Shown piece by piece: positions 21,960-33,800 of a stretch of DNA of 64,000 nt. Both the position numbers and the translations under genes were made by a program. The number at the start of each line of letters is the position of its first letter. The stretch's first letter is position 1. The notes beneath the pieces are model-generated. The model did no database searches. It was given only the letters and a program-made list of their open reading frames with translations, and was not told the origin of the DNA. This DNA comes from Symbiodinium natans (taxonomy: Eukaryota; Sar; Dinophyceae; Suessiales; Symbiodiniaceae), in contig CAJNDS010001513.1 in assembly GCA_905221605.1 (NCBI GenBank), positions 266,001 to 330,000 on the forward strand. Reading direction: 5' to 3'.

Positions 21960-23220
21960 AAAGGCTCCTGTGTTCCTTTCTGGGTTAGTTACAGGGGATT
22001 CTAGTCTACTACCCCAAAAAGGTACTACATAGGAGCCTTTGGGTATAAGCCGTTAAGAGGCCCAGTTGTTTGCTTGGGTTGCTCCTAGGGAATATAACCA
22101 AGATGGGCTCTGGATATACCCTATCATAGCAGTTAAGTGGGCCCTGGTTTTCTTGGGCTGCTTATAGGGAATAAAGCCAGAATTGATTGTGTTTTGCGGC
22201 TTCCCGGAACTTGGGCTTTGTTCTGGCAATTGTTTGTTTGGGCATTTTTGGAAAAAGCAAAAGAGAACGCAGTTCAAGCTTTGTCAAAAAAGAATGGAAT
22301 GGAAATCAAGGCTAAGGGTTTGCGGGCAGGCCGCCGCCCTGCCGACTAGCTGATGTGCCGGAAACCCTTGAAGTAACCCCCACAAGTTCGATCAATCCAA
22401 GCATCTTGCCAGCTCCCGGCAAGCGTGGCTGGCAGCTGGGCCGCCGGAAGCTCCGCGTGAGGGCTGGCAGGAGAGGAGGGCGCGCGCTGCGGCCGTCGTC
22501 AGGACAATGTTCGATGCAAGGCCGTCCTGCGCAGAAGACAGTGGAAGTACACCAAGTGTCGGAGAAGAGACGGCTCTGTCCCTTGACAACGAATCCTTGT
22601 CGATCTGCGTTTACGTGGCACTGTACTGTACTTGAAGGCACTCAGAATACCACACTATGTCCTGTCGTCCCTCAACGAAAGCCGAGGAGATTCTCTTCGG
22701 AAGATGCTCCAAAGGGGCACTGCCACAGGATCTACGCTGCTTCAACGCACAGCTGCCCCGGCACACCGATGCACGGCCGCAGATGATGTCCTCCAGCTTC
22801 GCATGAAGACGGGCCAAGCAGCGCCACCAAAATACCTGGGGGGTCAGGTTCGGTTTTCCATGGTCAGCTTTTAACGCTTCTCGGACTTGGAGGTTAGAAG
22901 CTGAGGGTTCAAGGAGGACCACTTGCAGACTTGCAGGGGTAGCGGATGCAACAAGAGGATCAAGTCAAGAGGCGGCCTACTTCACAAGAGTTCAAGGCTG
23001 ACTGGAACTGGCCACCACCACTGGCACAACAAGCCACGGAGGTCTGCAGGAGAAGCTGCAGCAAGGAATGCCGGAAAACCTGAGTCGCAGGGGCATGACT
23101 GCATCGGAAGAGTTCATTAGGGCTCGTTCAACACTCTTGTGACCCATCGGGGCCAGCGCGTCTCAGATCAATGGAAGTTAATCGGTCGCTCGGCCGATCG
23201 CCTCAGGCGATGGACCTTGG
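21960..23220. other. Unique stretch without an assignable gene
   Basis: About 1.2 kb with few telomeric repeats. A plus-strand frame of 143 codons (22,355-22,786) is Arg/Pro-rich and shows no domain. A minus-strand frame near 22,990-23,075 (contains LLQTSVACCASGGGQFQSAL, after CTGCAG) is exon-like. The strand cannot be decided from composition. Confidence 0.25.
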
Positions 23221-23537
23221 AGCTCACGTTTAGGGTTTAGGGTTTAGGGTTTAGGGCTTAGGGCTTAGGGTTTAGGGAATTGCTTCTTAACATAGGGAAA
23301 GCCCTTCCGCCTCCAGCCACGCCACCTCCGCTTTCCGTGAGCTCCTGAGCCCTTCAGACTCTTCCAATCAGTGCCGGTCCTCTTCTAAGAAACCCTAAAC
23401 CTGCCCCCTCCCCCCCCACCCCCCTTCCCCCCCCTCCCCCCCCATGAAAAAAACAAATGAAAGGAGGCCAAGGAGCGATGGACAGGGTAGAGGCGCCCTG
23501 CCGCTGCAGCTCGTCTGCAACCTTTTCGTTGGGGCCC

Positions 23538-24160
23538 ATGTAAGGGTTTGTAGGGTTTGTAGGGTTTGGAGGGTTTGTAGGGTTTGTACTGTAGGGTTTG
23601 TAGGGTTTGTAGGGTTCTGGAGGTTTCCGAAATTAGGGGTATTAGGGGTACCTGATTGGGGTCCTTATTGTAAGGGAATCCTACTTTTGGGGGGGTTGCA
23701 TATTTGGGGTCAATTATTTGCGTAAACAACCATGTAGGGGTTCAGGGTTTAGGGTTTGTAGGGTTCAGGGTTTGTAGTTTGTAGGGTTGTAGGGTCCAAT
23801 TAGGGCTTCTGTAGGGTCCAGGGTTTGTAGGCCTTGAACCCTAAACCCTATAGACCCTATAGGGTCTATAGGGTTTAGGGTTCAGGGTTTGTAGGGTTTA
23901 GTGTTTAGGGTAGGGTTGTAGGGTCCAATTAGGGCTTCTGTAGGGTCCAGGGTTTGTAGGGTCTAGGGTTTAGGGTTCAGGGTGTGTAGGGTTTAGTGAT
24001 GGTGTTTAGGGTTTATAGGGTTGTAGGGTTGTAGGGTGTAGGGTTTAGGGCTTCTGTAGGGTTTTGGGTTTGTAGGATTGTAGGGTGTAGGGTTCTTAAG
24101 GCTTCTCTAGGGTTCAGGGCTTCTTTAGGGTTTAGGTTTTCAGGTTTACAGGCTTACGGG
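23538..24160 (+). repeat. TTTGTAGGG-type degenerate telomeric region
   Basis: Dominated by GGGTTTGTA nonamers and mixtures with TTTAGGG. It contains an internal direct duplication of about 50 bp (TAGGGTCCAATTAGGGCTTC near 23,790 and 23,925). Confidence 0.8.
23835..23884. repeat. Perfect head-to-head telomeric palindrome (50 bp)
   Basis: TGAACCCTAAACCCTATAG on the left is matched exactly in reverse complement on the right, around a central TATA. Confidence 0.85.
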
Positions 24161-24299
24161 GTCTTGAACGTCAGCCCCTTAGGGGGCCAACCCCGTGTGT
24201 TAACTTAAATCAGGGGCGGTGTGGGGTGAAATTTCTTGGGTAAACCTCGAAACTTTTGAATATGGAAAATATGTTCAACCAACGCTAAACCTGACAGCC

Positions 24300-24409
24300 T
24301 AAACCCTAAACCGTAAACCGTAAACCCTAAACCCTAAACCCTAAACCCTAAACCCTAAACCCTAAACCCTAAACCCTAAACCCTAAACCCTAAACCCTAA
24401 ACCCTAAAC
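24300..24409 (-). repeat. CCCTAAA array
   Basis: About 15 heptamers, the first ones with CCGTAAA variants. Confidence 0.9.
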
Positions 24410-24854
24410 TGCAAGGCCAAACCCTGAAACCAAGCCGAAAAAGCCTCCTCGAGGAAAGCCAAGTCCGCCGAAGCACCTTCCTTGTGGCGGCGCGGCACGC
24501 GCGGGATGAAGCTGGGGCAGACGAAGCAGCTTCGCCTGGGGCAAGGGCTAGGGGCTAGGGGCTAAGGGCTTAGGATTTCGGGTTGGGGGTGTTTAAGTTG
24601 GGTTTAGAGTAAAGGGTTTGCAGTAGGGCAGGGTTTAGGGCCGAGTACTGTAAAGGGGTTGCAGAAGGCTTTACGGCCTAGGTTAGGGCGAAGAAGCCAG
24701 ACACCTTGTTTCTGCGAGAAAACGCTGATTCGCCTTAACGCACTGATTGTGCCAAGCCCGTGTTGGAAGCAAATCTTGACAAGGTCTGTTTTTTCCTGTC
24801 GAGCTACACATTCTTGCGCGGAAGGATGCAAAGAAGTCTGCCAGCCTCACTGCC

Positions 24855-26154
24855 TCAAGACAAGTACTCACTAACGAATGTACTAAGCTTTGTGAGTTTG
24901 ATGCCTTTTGCTTTGGCATCCTGCAAAAGGGTACGGGCCACCTGCAGCCTGTCCGGGCTCACCCCTGCAAGTTGCTTGGCAACGTCACCCACGCTCCAAG
25001 CATATGAGAGATAGCCATGGAAGAGTGCTGCCAAGAAGGTTTCAACGAAGATGCTGTTGGGTTTCACATGATGTTGTGGCAACATCACGAGGAGGTGCTC
25101 GAACTTCTCAAGCTCAGCGTTCCGATGTGCCCCTGCAAAATTTGTGAAAGTGACAATGTTTGGCTTCAATCCTTTGTTGAGCAGCTCCTTCATGAAGTCC
25201 CGGGCTTCTGCATGGCTGCTGCCATTCGCAGAGTTTTTGCATGCATTGATGGCAGACGAGTAGTGTAAGATGTCTGCATCTATACGTGCATCTGTCATGA
25301 ACTCCAGAAGGCACTTAACCTCTTCCACATCACCCATCTCCTTCCTTGGCTTGCCGTGCCAACGTTTGTTGGGGCGCCGATAAAGACGGCAAATCTGTTC
25401 CGGACCTTCCAGAAGTTTATTGTTGACAGATTCTAGGATGCAACACGCCAAGTAGTATAACGTGACATAGCCCCCCACACAAGGCACAGAAGCACTCTTG
25501 GGTAAACCCTGGCGAGCCCACAAAAGACGATGCAACGAAGGCCTGACAACCTTACCTTTTGACAAATAAGACAAACAATTCAAGTCTGCATCCAGGGTCG
25601 GCGACGGCATCAATCCGTGCCGACGCACGAATTTTGTCCGCCCAACCCGCAGCCAATACCTCTTCCCAAATTGCATCTATTTTGTCTCTATCTTGCAACT
25701 TTCCAAAAATCTTCAGGCCTTGCAAGAGAAGGATCCGATCAACTGTGCTTGTGGGGATGTCTCGAACCTTTCTGTAAATCTTGGCGGCTTCTTTGTACTC
25801 GCCGCAGCGGTACGCAGCTTGCATCGCAGCACAGTAAATTGGTACAGAGACTCCGCTGTACTTGCCAAAGAGCCGCTGTACTTGCTTCCATCGCCCGCGC
25901 TGCCCAGCGGTCTTCAGCCTACCAGCCAGTTTGGACTCTTCTCTCGAGGTCAGGTTGCTGTCTTCCATGTGCACGGTGGTCCCTATGCTCAAGCCACTGC
26001 GTTCTCTCATAACGCTGCCAGTACGCTGCTTCCGAATGTTTCGGGGCTTAGCAGTCGTGGAGCTGAAGCCCAACTGCCCAAGCTGCCCGGTCCACAGTAG
26101 CCAGGTCGCAGCAACAGCAAGAGCTCGGTGCCATAGCAAAAGCCGCCGCGGCAT
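24855..26154 (-). CDS. Compact pentatricopeptide repeat (PPR) protein
   Basis: PPR proteins bind RNA, usually in plastids or mitochondria. The N-terminus (MPRRLLLWHRALAVAATWLL) is hydrophobic and basic, suiting a signal or organelle targeting sequence. PPR-type helices follow, for example YCAAMQAAYRCGEYKEAAKI, LHYSSAINACKNSANGS and GLKPNIVTFTNFAGAHRN, each with the usual pair of helices. Two overlapping frames (25,552-26,154 and 24,855-25,676) are best joined by one GT-AG intron at 25,345-25,555 (AAAG|GTAAGG ... CCAAG|GAAGG), giving VKRKEMGDVEEVKCLLEFM in one frame; without it the protein is truncated after about 200 residues. The joined protein is about 400 aa. Unlike its neighbours it contains no telomeric repeats. 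The family is confident; the intron is inference. Confidence 0.8.
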
Positions 26155-26155
26155 G

Positions 26156-26200
26156 CTTTTTTCTTTCGCAGAGTTTTGTGGATTCTGAATTCTCTAGTCG
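26156..26200 (-). promoter_or_regulatory. Possible spliced-leader acceptor upstream of the PPR gene
   Basis: On the minus strand GAATTCAG precedes the ATG by about 35 bases and is followed by an A-rich leader (GAAAGAAAAAAGC). Dinoflagellate mRNAs are generally trans-spliced at an AG just upstream of the start, so this AG is a candidate site. Not testable from sequence alone. Confidence 0.25.
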
Positions 26201-27275
26201 GCCAGAAAAACAGAAAAAGCACCCCCTGTTGCAGCCTATTGCGGGCTGTCAAGCCCAAACCAGCAGCTTCTCGTTTTCAGACCTCCTCAGACCAAGCTTG
26301 CTCCTTCTTGTTGCACCCTCACACGAAAAGACGTGGTCTCATAACATTGATGTTGCGGCGTGTGAACAGCTGAACGACTGCCACCGAACAGTTCTTTGAG
26401 GCTCCGCCCCAGCATCATCCCAAACACATATAATGCCGACAGCAATAATCAGCATGACAATAGTAGTGATCTTCATAGTAATGAATGAAACTGTTTACAA
26501 CCCTATCCGGCGCTTTGCAAAGGGTCGGGTTGTGTAGCCCGCAGTTTGTCCGAGCACCGTGACCGATGCACTCTGAGCCCTGAAAAGCCTAAACCCTGAA
26601 TCATTGGGGTGTCGCGCTGCGAAACTCAAAGCCCCAAACCTTGCTACGCCCTCTACGGGCCTGTGATAGTCACTCAACCCTAAACCCTAAACCCTAAACC
26701 CCAATAAGCCCTAAGCCTATAAGCCCTACACTGTGATCCCTTAGCAAGGTTTCTTGGGGTCCCAAGCGCTGTGCAGTCTGTTGCTCTGGGGACAACAGGG
26801 GTTTAGGGTCTAGGGTTTAGGGTTCAGAAACCTTCATGTGCGGATGGAGGTTTCGGGGTGGCTTGGGGCAAGCAAGCTGTAGATGACTTGCCAATGGTTT
26901 TCTCCAAGTTGTCAGTCAAGAACCTATAGACCCTAAAACACGATAACTGTAAGAAGCCTACACCACGTCGAGTCACAGCAGCTTAGTAGGCTGGCGGCAC
27001 CGGCAGGGCCGCAGTGCGCCCTGGACAACAGGTTTACAATCAAATGTTTAGGTCTAAGATTGATCGAGTCCTGGGCTTCTTCAGGTCCAAAACTTTAAGG
27101 TTTAAACCCAAAGCACTAAACCTGTGATCCGAGAGTTTCGTGTTGCATTGACTGGCCTGGTGGCAAGTGTTACTGCCAATCTCCACTTCGCGTGGCTTTC
27201 GCAAGCCATCCTTGGGGCACGGCTTCGGGGGGTTCAATGGCTTGTGGAGGCCTTACAAACCCTAAACCCTAAACC

Positions 27276-27506
27276 CTAAACCCCAAACCCTACGGGCCTA
27301 TGGGATGTACGGTGCTCCGCAATTCTCAAATCGAATGTGCAGCTCCCATCCCCAACCCAATATCTGGGCGCAGCAAGGACTCTGCAAAGTGTCTCCAGTG
27401 ACCTCAGCGGGGAGGCTGCACGCAATTTGAGGAGCTCACTTGTAGTGCCAAACACGGCTCGAAGACCACTGCATTCTGAAGCCCTCTTAGGCTCAAAGCC
27501 CGACAC
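27276..27506 (-). CDS. Candidate 3' exon, possibly of the fragmented PPR gene
   Basis: Open frame containing FGTTSELLKLRAASPLRSLE and a Cys/Leu-rich helix. After the AG at ATGCAG it is in the right phase to follow the exon at 27,840-27,870, so it could be the helical C-terminal part of that gene. Both strands are open here and no domain is recognised. Confidence 0.25.
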   Translation of the reverse strand: MSGFEPKRASECSGLRAVFGTTSELLKLRAASPLRSLETLCRVLAAPRYWVGDGSCTFDLRIAEHRTSHRPVGFGV

Positions 27507-27839
27507 CCCGCAACCTTAACCCTTAACTCCCCCAACCCCAGCCCCCCGCCCGGCCGACTCCACCTCAGGTGAACCTTCTTAGCCGAACTCTTAAGCCCTC
27601 ATCCTAAAGAATGGAACAGCACACTCAAACCCTAGCAAAACCACTCAGGCACACGCACATTCACAAGGGAAATTCACAGACACAAGAGCTAACCAGTCTC
27701 CGACCTAAACCTTCAACCTCTCAGCTTCTAGGGTTTAGGGTAAGCCCCCTAACCCCTAACCCCGAAACCCTAAACCCTAAACCCTAAACCCTAAAGCCTA
27801 GACCCCTCAACTCGAGGGGTTTTCCTCCAGGCTCTGGGC

Positions 27840-30800
27840 TCTGTTGGGCTTCAGCCCATCCTCACGGAGGCTCCGAAACAAAGAAAGCGTCCTCCGCAGA
27901 GTTGAGGGGTTTAGGGTTTAGGGTTTAGGGTTTAGGGTTTAGGGTTTAGGGTTTAGGGTTTAGGGTTTAGGGTTTAGGGTTTAGGGTTTAGGGTTTAGGG
28001 TTTAGGGTTTAGGGTTTAGGGTTTAGGGTTTAGGGCCAAGGGTTTAGGGTTTAGGGTTTAGGGTTTAAGGTTTAGGTTTAGGGTCGCTGGGGCTTCGCTA
28101 GGGTTCAGGGTTTCGGGTTCAGGGTTCAGGGTTGCGGATTCAGAAGAGAAGGTTGAGAGTTTCGTCAGGGTTCGACTCGGGAATTTCGGGAATTCGAGGG
28201 AGGGCACACCTCAGGCCACTAAGGCTTTCAAGGGTTTAGGGTTTAGGGTTTAGGGCTTAGGGTTTAGGGTTTAGGGTTCCTCAGGCCACTAAGGCTTTCA
28301 AGGTGGCTTTAGGGTTTGGGTCCAGGGCTGAAGTGGAAACCTGAAGCCTGCAGCCCCCAAAATCCTACCAGTTGGTGATTCGGGCACTACAGGGTACAAC
28401 ACCCTGCTCTTCCCAAAAGTGACGCAAGAGCTGAACAACTGAACAAACAACCATCATGCAACACAATCATACGCACAACAAATCTCATACAACATAGTAT
28501 GTATATGTACTCTGATTAAGCATGATAGAAGCAGAGAAACCGGCATACCACACGTAGTCATCATCATACCGATACCAGCTCTGAGTGGCATCATAACCAG
28601 AAGGAACCCTGCATTCATAAACCCTAAGCCCTAAGCCCTTTATAAACCCTAAACCCTAAACCCTAAGCCCTAAACCCTAATGAGGAGGCTGCCTCTCCCA
28701 TTGGCTGCTGCTCTGACAGGTGCCCATGGTCGCATTGTATGCCACGAGGCCTTGGGGATTCCCATGAGGGAGCCTAAACCCTAAACCCTACACCCCCAAA
28801 CCCCTTAAACCCTGAACCCTAAACCCTACACCCTAAACCCTAAACCCTGTGGGGCGCTTGAGGTTAGGACTTGGCAGCTGCTCTTTCTTTTTGCTTGTCG
28901 ATTGAGGGGTTTAGAGGAATGCGTTGCCCGAATTCCAGGTGATTACCGTTTGACCTACCCCGCCCCAAGAAGCGACCTTCTAAGGCCTGAGTCCCTTGCG
29001 CCATATACCCTGCAACTCGGACTCCCTACTGCTCAGCCCCTGAAATCAGCCCAAATCCCCTATAAACCTGAAGTCGGCTTAGGGTTGAGGGTGTAGGGTA
29101 ACCCCCACACATCATCACACATCCCTAGATCTCCACAACCCTAAAGCGGTTGAGGGTTTAGGGTGTAGGGTAATCTCCAAGAAATCTGCCACAAACACCC
29201 AACGTGGCCCACCAGCCAAGTTGCTGGGCTGCAGCTCCCGAGCATGCATGCTACGCAGCAGGGAGACCTCGGCATGTTGTTTTAGGGTTGTGGTTTTAGG
29301 GATAAGAGGTTTAGGGTATATTACAGGGTTGAGGTTTAGGGTTCAGGGTGTGGGGTTTAGGGCGCAATGGCGCGGAGGGCGATTCAGAGTTGGAAAATTC
29401 CTGGCGTCATCGCGACGATGGGCTCCAGGGCCAAAAGCCATCCGACCCGAAACTGAAAGGCGACCGGCTTTTGGGTTGAAGGGTTCAGGACTTGCTTAGA
29501 CCGAGACCCACTGCCTGGGGAACTGTTTTACGCTTCTTCAGACCGATATATCTGTATCTGATATATGTATTGCATTGTTCAACAAAAGTACACATAAAGT
29601 GTGCGTATAGGCTGAGCATCGCACAAGCAAGATATAGGATGAGGACTGACAACATAGGGGATCGCTACACCACAAACCCAACCCGAAAATCTCCAAACCA
29701 TAGGCACACCTGAAATGTTCATGCCATAAAACCGAAGCATCTACACTGAGGAACAAGGGTTCGGGATTCAGGGAGTGTTCAACCTTGTAGTAACCGTACC
29801 CCCTATGATAACCCCCCATTACATTAAGGACGGTCAGTATAAGGGGGAACATCCTAACATGACACCCTAACCCGCCTTTCAGCCCAAGCACTCTCTCTCC
29901 GGCCCCGAACAAAGAAAACCAGAACATGACTCTACGGCTTAGGGTTTAGGAGCAGGATGCCAACTACTACCAGTGACTCTGACATGGCGAGACGCGTTCA
30001 CAGAAAGTAAGAGTTCTGCCAACCCGCCCACCCCCCCCCGTACACACACACACACACAGCAACCAGAGACAACAACTAAACTCCGCCAAGAAAAGCCCAA
30101 AGCCTCATAACCTAAAGCGCCGTCTCAAGCCACGCCGGGCAGCAGCTTCGGGCCACTTGTGGCTCAGCTCCAGGGCGCTGATGCACGTGGTGTAGGAGAC
30201 CTCCCAGTGCGGTTTCAAGGGACAGATATGGTAAGTTCTCTGAATTAGGGTCCCTTCTTGGGGTACCTTATATATTCGGGGCCGCCTTATCACAGTGACC
30301 CAAAAGGGACCATAGTTTAGAGAAGTCCCCGTATGTTCACGGGTTCGGATTGGGGTGCCCCTCTGCTGGGTTGACAAGGCATCTGTCATCTGCTTAAGGT
30401 TTAGGGTTTAGGGTTTAGGGTTTAGGGTTCAGGGTTTAGGGTTTAGGGTTTAGGTTCAGGGCGGTTAAGGGTTTAGGGTTTGGGGTTTAGGGTGTAGTGC
30501 CCTCAGGCTTTGGATTCCCACGCCACCAAGCAGGCCTCGTCCGCCTGAAGCGCGTATTGTCCAAACGTCTCCTGAGACACCCCTACAGTTTGTGAGGTTT
30601 AGGGTTTAGGGTTTAGGGTTCAGGGTTTAGGGTTTAGGGTTTAGAGTTTAGGGTTTAGGGCTTAGGGTTTAGGGACAGGCGTATGTAAGCTTTCACATGG
30701 AGAGGTCTTCTTCTCGTTTATGTTAACTTTCACTGTGCCACGGCCAATCTCAGAGAAGCTGACTTTAAGGATCAACCACCCAAAGCAATTAGGGTCTATC

Positions 30801-33800
30801 TAAGGTCAGGGTCTGCTTCCTAGCCCTAAACCCTAAACCCTAAACCCTAAACCCTAAACCCTAAACCCTAAACCCTAAACCCTAAACCCTAAACCCTAAA
30901 CCCTAAACCCTAAACCCTAGACCCTAGACCCTATAAACCCTAAACCCTCTAAAAACCACCCCAGCAACTCCTCCAGGATCCGGAGGGCCTGCTGCCATCG
31001 CAACTCCCGCTGACAGGCGCGCAGCAGCGTGTTGCACAGCACGACGTCAGGCCTCCCAGCAGCGAGCCCGTTTAGGGTTTAGGGTTTATAGGGCTTATAG
31101 GGTTTACAGGGCTTACAGGGTTTAGAGGGTTTACAGGGTTTACAGGGTTGATAGGGTTTGTAGGGTTTATAGGGTTTCGGGTTTAGCAATAGGTTTTAGG
31201 GCCTTTGCGTCGACTTCCAAGCAGGGGACCCCTGGTCTGGAATCACGCTCCACGTAGGGTTGATGTAACTTCAGGGAACCTCTTGTGGGCACCCTGAACT
31301 ATCCGGAAGATACCTAGGTTGTCCCTTAGAACCCTCTGAAAAATGCTCCTAAATATGCTCCTCTTAAACCCAATAAGAAAAAAACAAAATATGCAAAGGG
31401 CCTGCCTAGATACTCTAATCGAGATCCAAGAAGGACCCTAAGCCCTAGATCGTAAGGGTCCTTGGGCGGGCCGATGTGCGAAGTAGCCTTAGACCCTAAA
31501 GCCCAAACCTTCAACTTGCGTAAGTTTGGCCAACTAGATTCCCCCAATCACCGTTTCATCCTGACTCCCTGATGTGCTGAGGCCGTGAACATGCATCCGA
31601 GTCCATGTGCTCTAGGGGCTCTTCCGTTGAAGCCATCTTATGAATAACCCTACACCCTAAACCCTAAACCCTGAACCCCAAACCCTAAACCTAACTCTAA
31701 ACCCTGAACCCTAAACCCTGAAAGGACAAGGAAACATAGACCGGGGCTTCAGAGCTCATGGCGACTGCAGAGTTGGTGTGGGTGTAGGGCTTCGAGTGGC
31801 ATTTAGTCAGATTGATCGGGTTTGGAGCTAAAGCTGGATCTCAACGCATTTTGGAATTTAGAATTTAGGGTTTACAAGGTTTATATAGGTTTAGGGTTTG
31901 GGGTTTAGAGTTTAGGGTTTACGGTTTAGTTGGAATTTAGGCAATCTTATGGGGTTTAGGCCTTCATCAGGGCTCAGAGCTTCGGGCGAAGGGTTCGGCC
32001 TGACGGCGGAAGCTTGGCAGAGCCTGAGGAGCGGCTGCGCTCCTGCATCAGCTGCCAGCACGAAGCACGACCTTCCCTTTTGCCCCAGCTTTTCGACAAG
32101 ATGGTAAGGGTTTAGGGTTTAGGGTTTAGGGTTTAGGGTTTGGGGTTTGGGGTTTAGGGTTTAGGGTTTAGGGTTTAGGGTTTGGTGTTTAGGGTTTAGG
32201 GTTTAAGGCTTAGGCTTAATTACATTCGAGAACTGTTAAGTACCTCTAAGCAACAAACCCTCAGGCGTCCTCCCTTCCGGCGGAGCGCTTTAGCCAAGCT
32301 GCTCACTGTGGCGGCCGTAGGGTCAAGGCCCTGACAGCAGCTATCCCGCAACTCTGAAGGAACAGCCCGCCTAAACCCTAAACCCTAAACCATAAACAAT
32401 AAACCCTAAACCCTGAACCCTTCAACTGGGTGGGCGAATCGTGTAAGGTAGGAAGGAATGAGCTTGCCTGAGCCTGGATCAAGTCAAAGAAGTGGACGGC
32501 CTCACGCAGCTCATTTTGCAGTGCAGCGGCTTGAGGGCTACCATCAGTATCTCGGGAGCCAGGATTCAGGGTTCTAATCCCCTCCCCCTAGTATCAACCC
32601 CCTAATATTCAATGCCCCTCATATGACTATAACATGACTATACTGGGGGAAATTTACATTATATAGGGGGTAAGATGGGTTTTGTACTGGAGGGAGAGGG
32701 GATTACAGACCCGGCGAGGTTTCAGAAAGCGCCTTCCGCCAGTGGTTGGGGCCGCAAGCGTTGATGAGGCTGTTGTAGGAGATAACCTGATCGCAAGCCA
32801 GCCAGAAGCCCTCAACCTCTGAGAACTTACTGTTTTGTAGGTGGCAAGGAATAAAGGAGCCGAGGGTTCATTTTAGGGCACTACTTTTCGGTGCCCGCCT
32901 TTTCCCTGAACCCGAAGAACCAGGAGACATGTGGACCTGCACCCAATGGGGTTCAGAGAGGGTTGTTGAACACCAAGACAGTTGCAGGCCTGCGCCTCTG
33001 AGCCTCTGATGTCTTTAGGGCTTAGGGGAGGGTTAGGGCTTGCTGTTTAGGGTGGTGGTTTTGGGTTTAGGGTTCAGGGTTTCGGTGTAGGGTTTAGGGT
33101 TTCGGGTTTAAGAAAGCTTGAGCGTGTTAGTGGAATATTGGACCCACCAGGCAACCGACGGCCGGAGCAGCGCTTGCGACAGGTGTTGAAACCAAGCGAT
33201 GGCCTGCAGGCTCCGCAGTGACCCTAACAAACCATAAACCCTAAACCCCAAACCCCAACCCCTAAACCCTAAACCCTAAACCTAAGCCCTAAACCCTAAA
33301 CCCTAATCCGGAAGGGGGGTGGGGAGAGGAATTTGGGGTTTTGCATTGCACCAAGCCCAAGCCTCATGACTCTAAATCCTCTAAGCCTGCACCCATGTCC
33401 GATAAGCCTGAAAAACCTTGATGAACGCGGTAAGCCCTGCAAGCCCTATAGTCCCATAAATCAACAAGCCCTTTAAACACTGAACAAAACCCTACAAACC
33501 TCAAAAAGCCCTCAAGACCCTTAACCTTGGGATGTTCTAACAGATAATGCAGAACTGTTAGTATAAGGGGGAACATCCCAACCTTAACCGCAAACCCCTT
33601 AGCAAGCTGTTTCCCAACACGCCTGCTCCCAACGTCCGCTACACGCGCAGGCGTCCATCATGGCATTGTATGTAGCCACCTCAGGCAGTGATTAGGGTGT
33701 AGGCTTTAAGGTTCAGGGGCTATGAAAAAAGGAGAGTGACTTTGGAGCTAGGCGATGGTTGCAAACATAGGGCCTAGGCGGTTCTGTTCGCAACCTCTAA

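Noticed and set aside
32000-32105. Plus-strand exon reading PEERLRSCISCQHEARPSLL with a GTAAGG donor
   Set aside because: The minus strand of the same island supplies a PPR exon that joins neighbours on both sides in phase; both cannot be real, and the PPR reading has family support.
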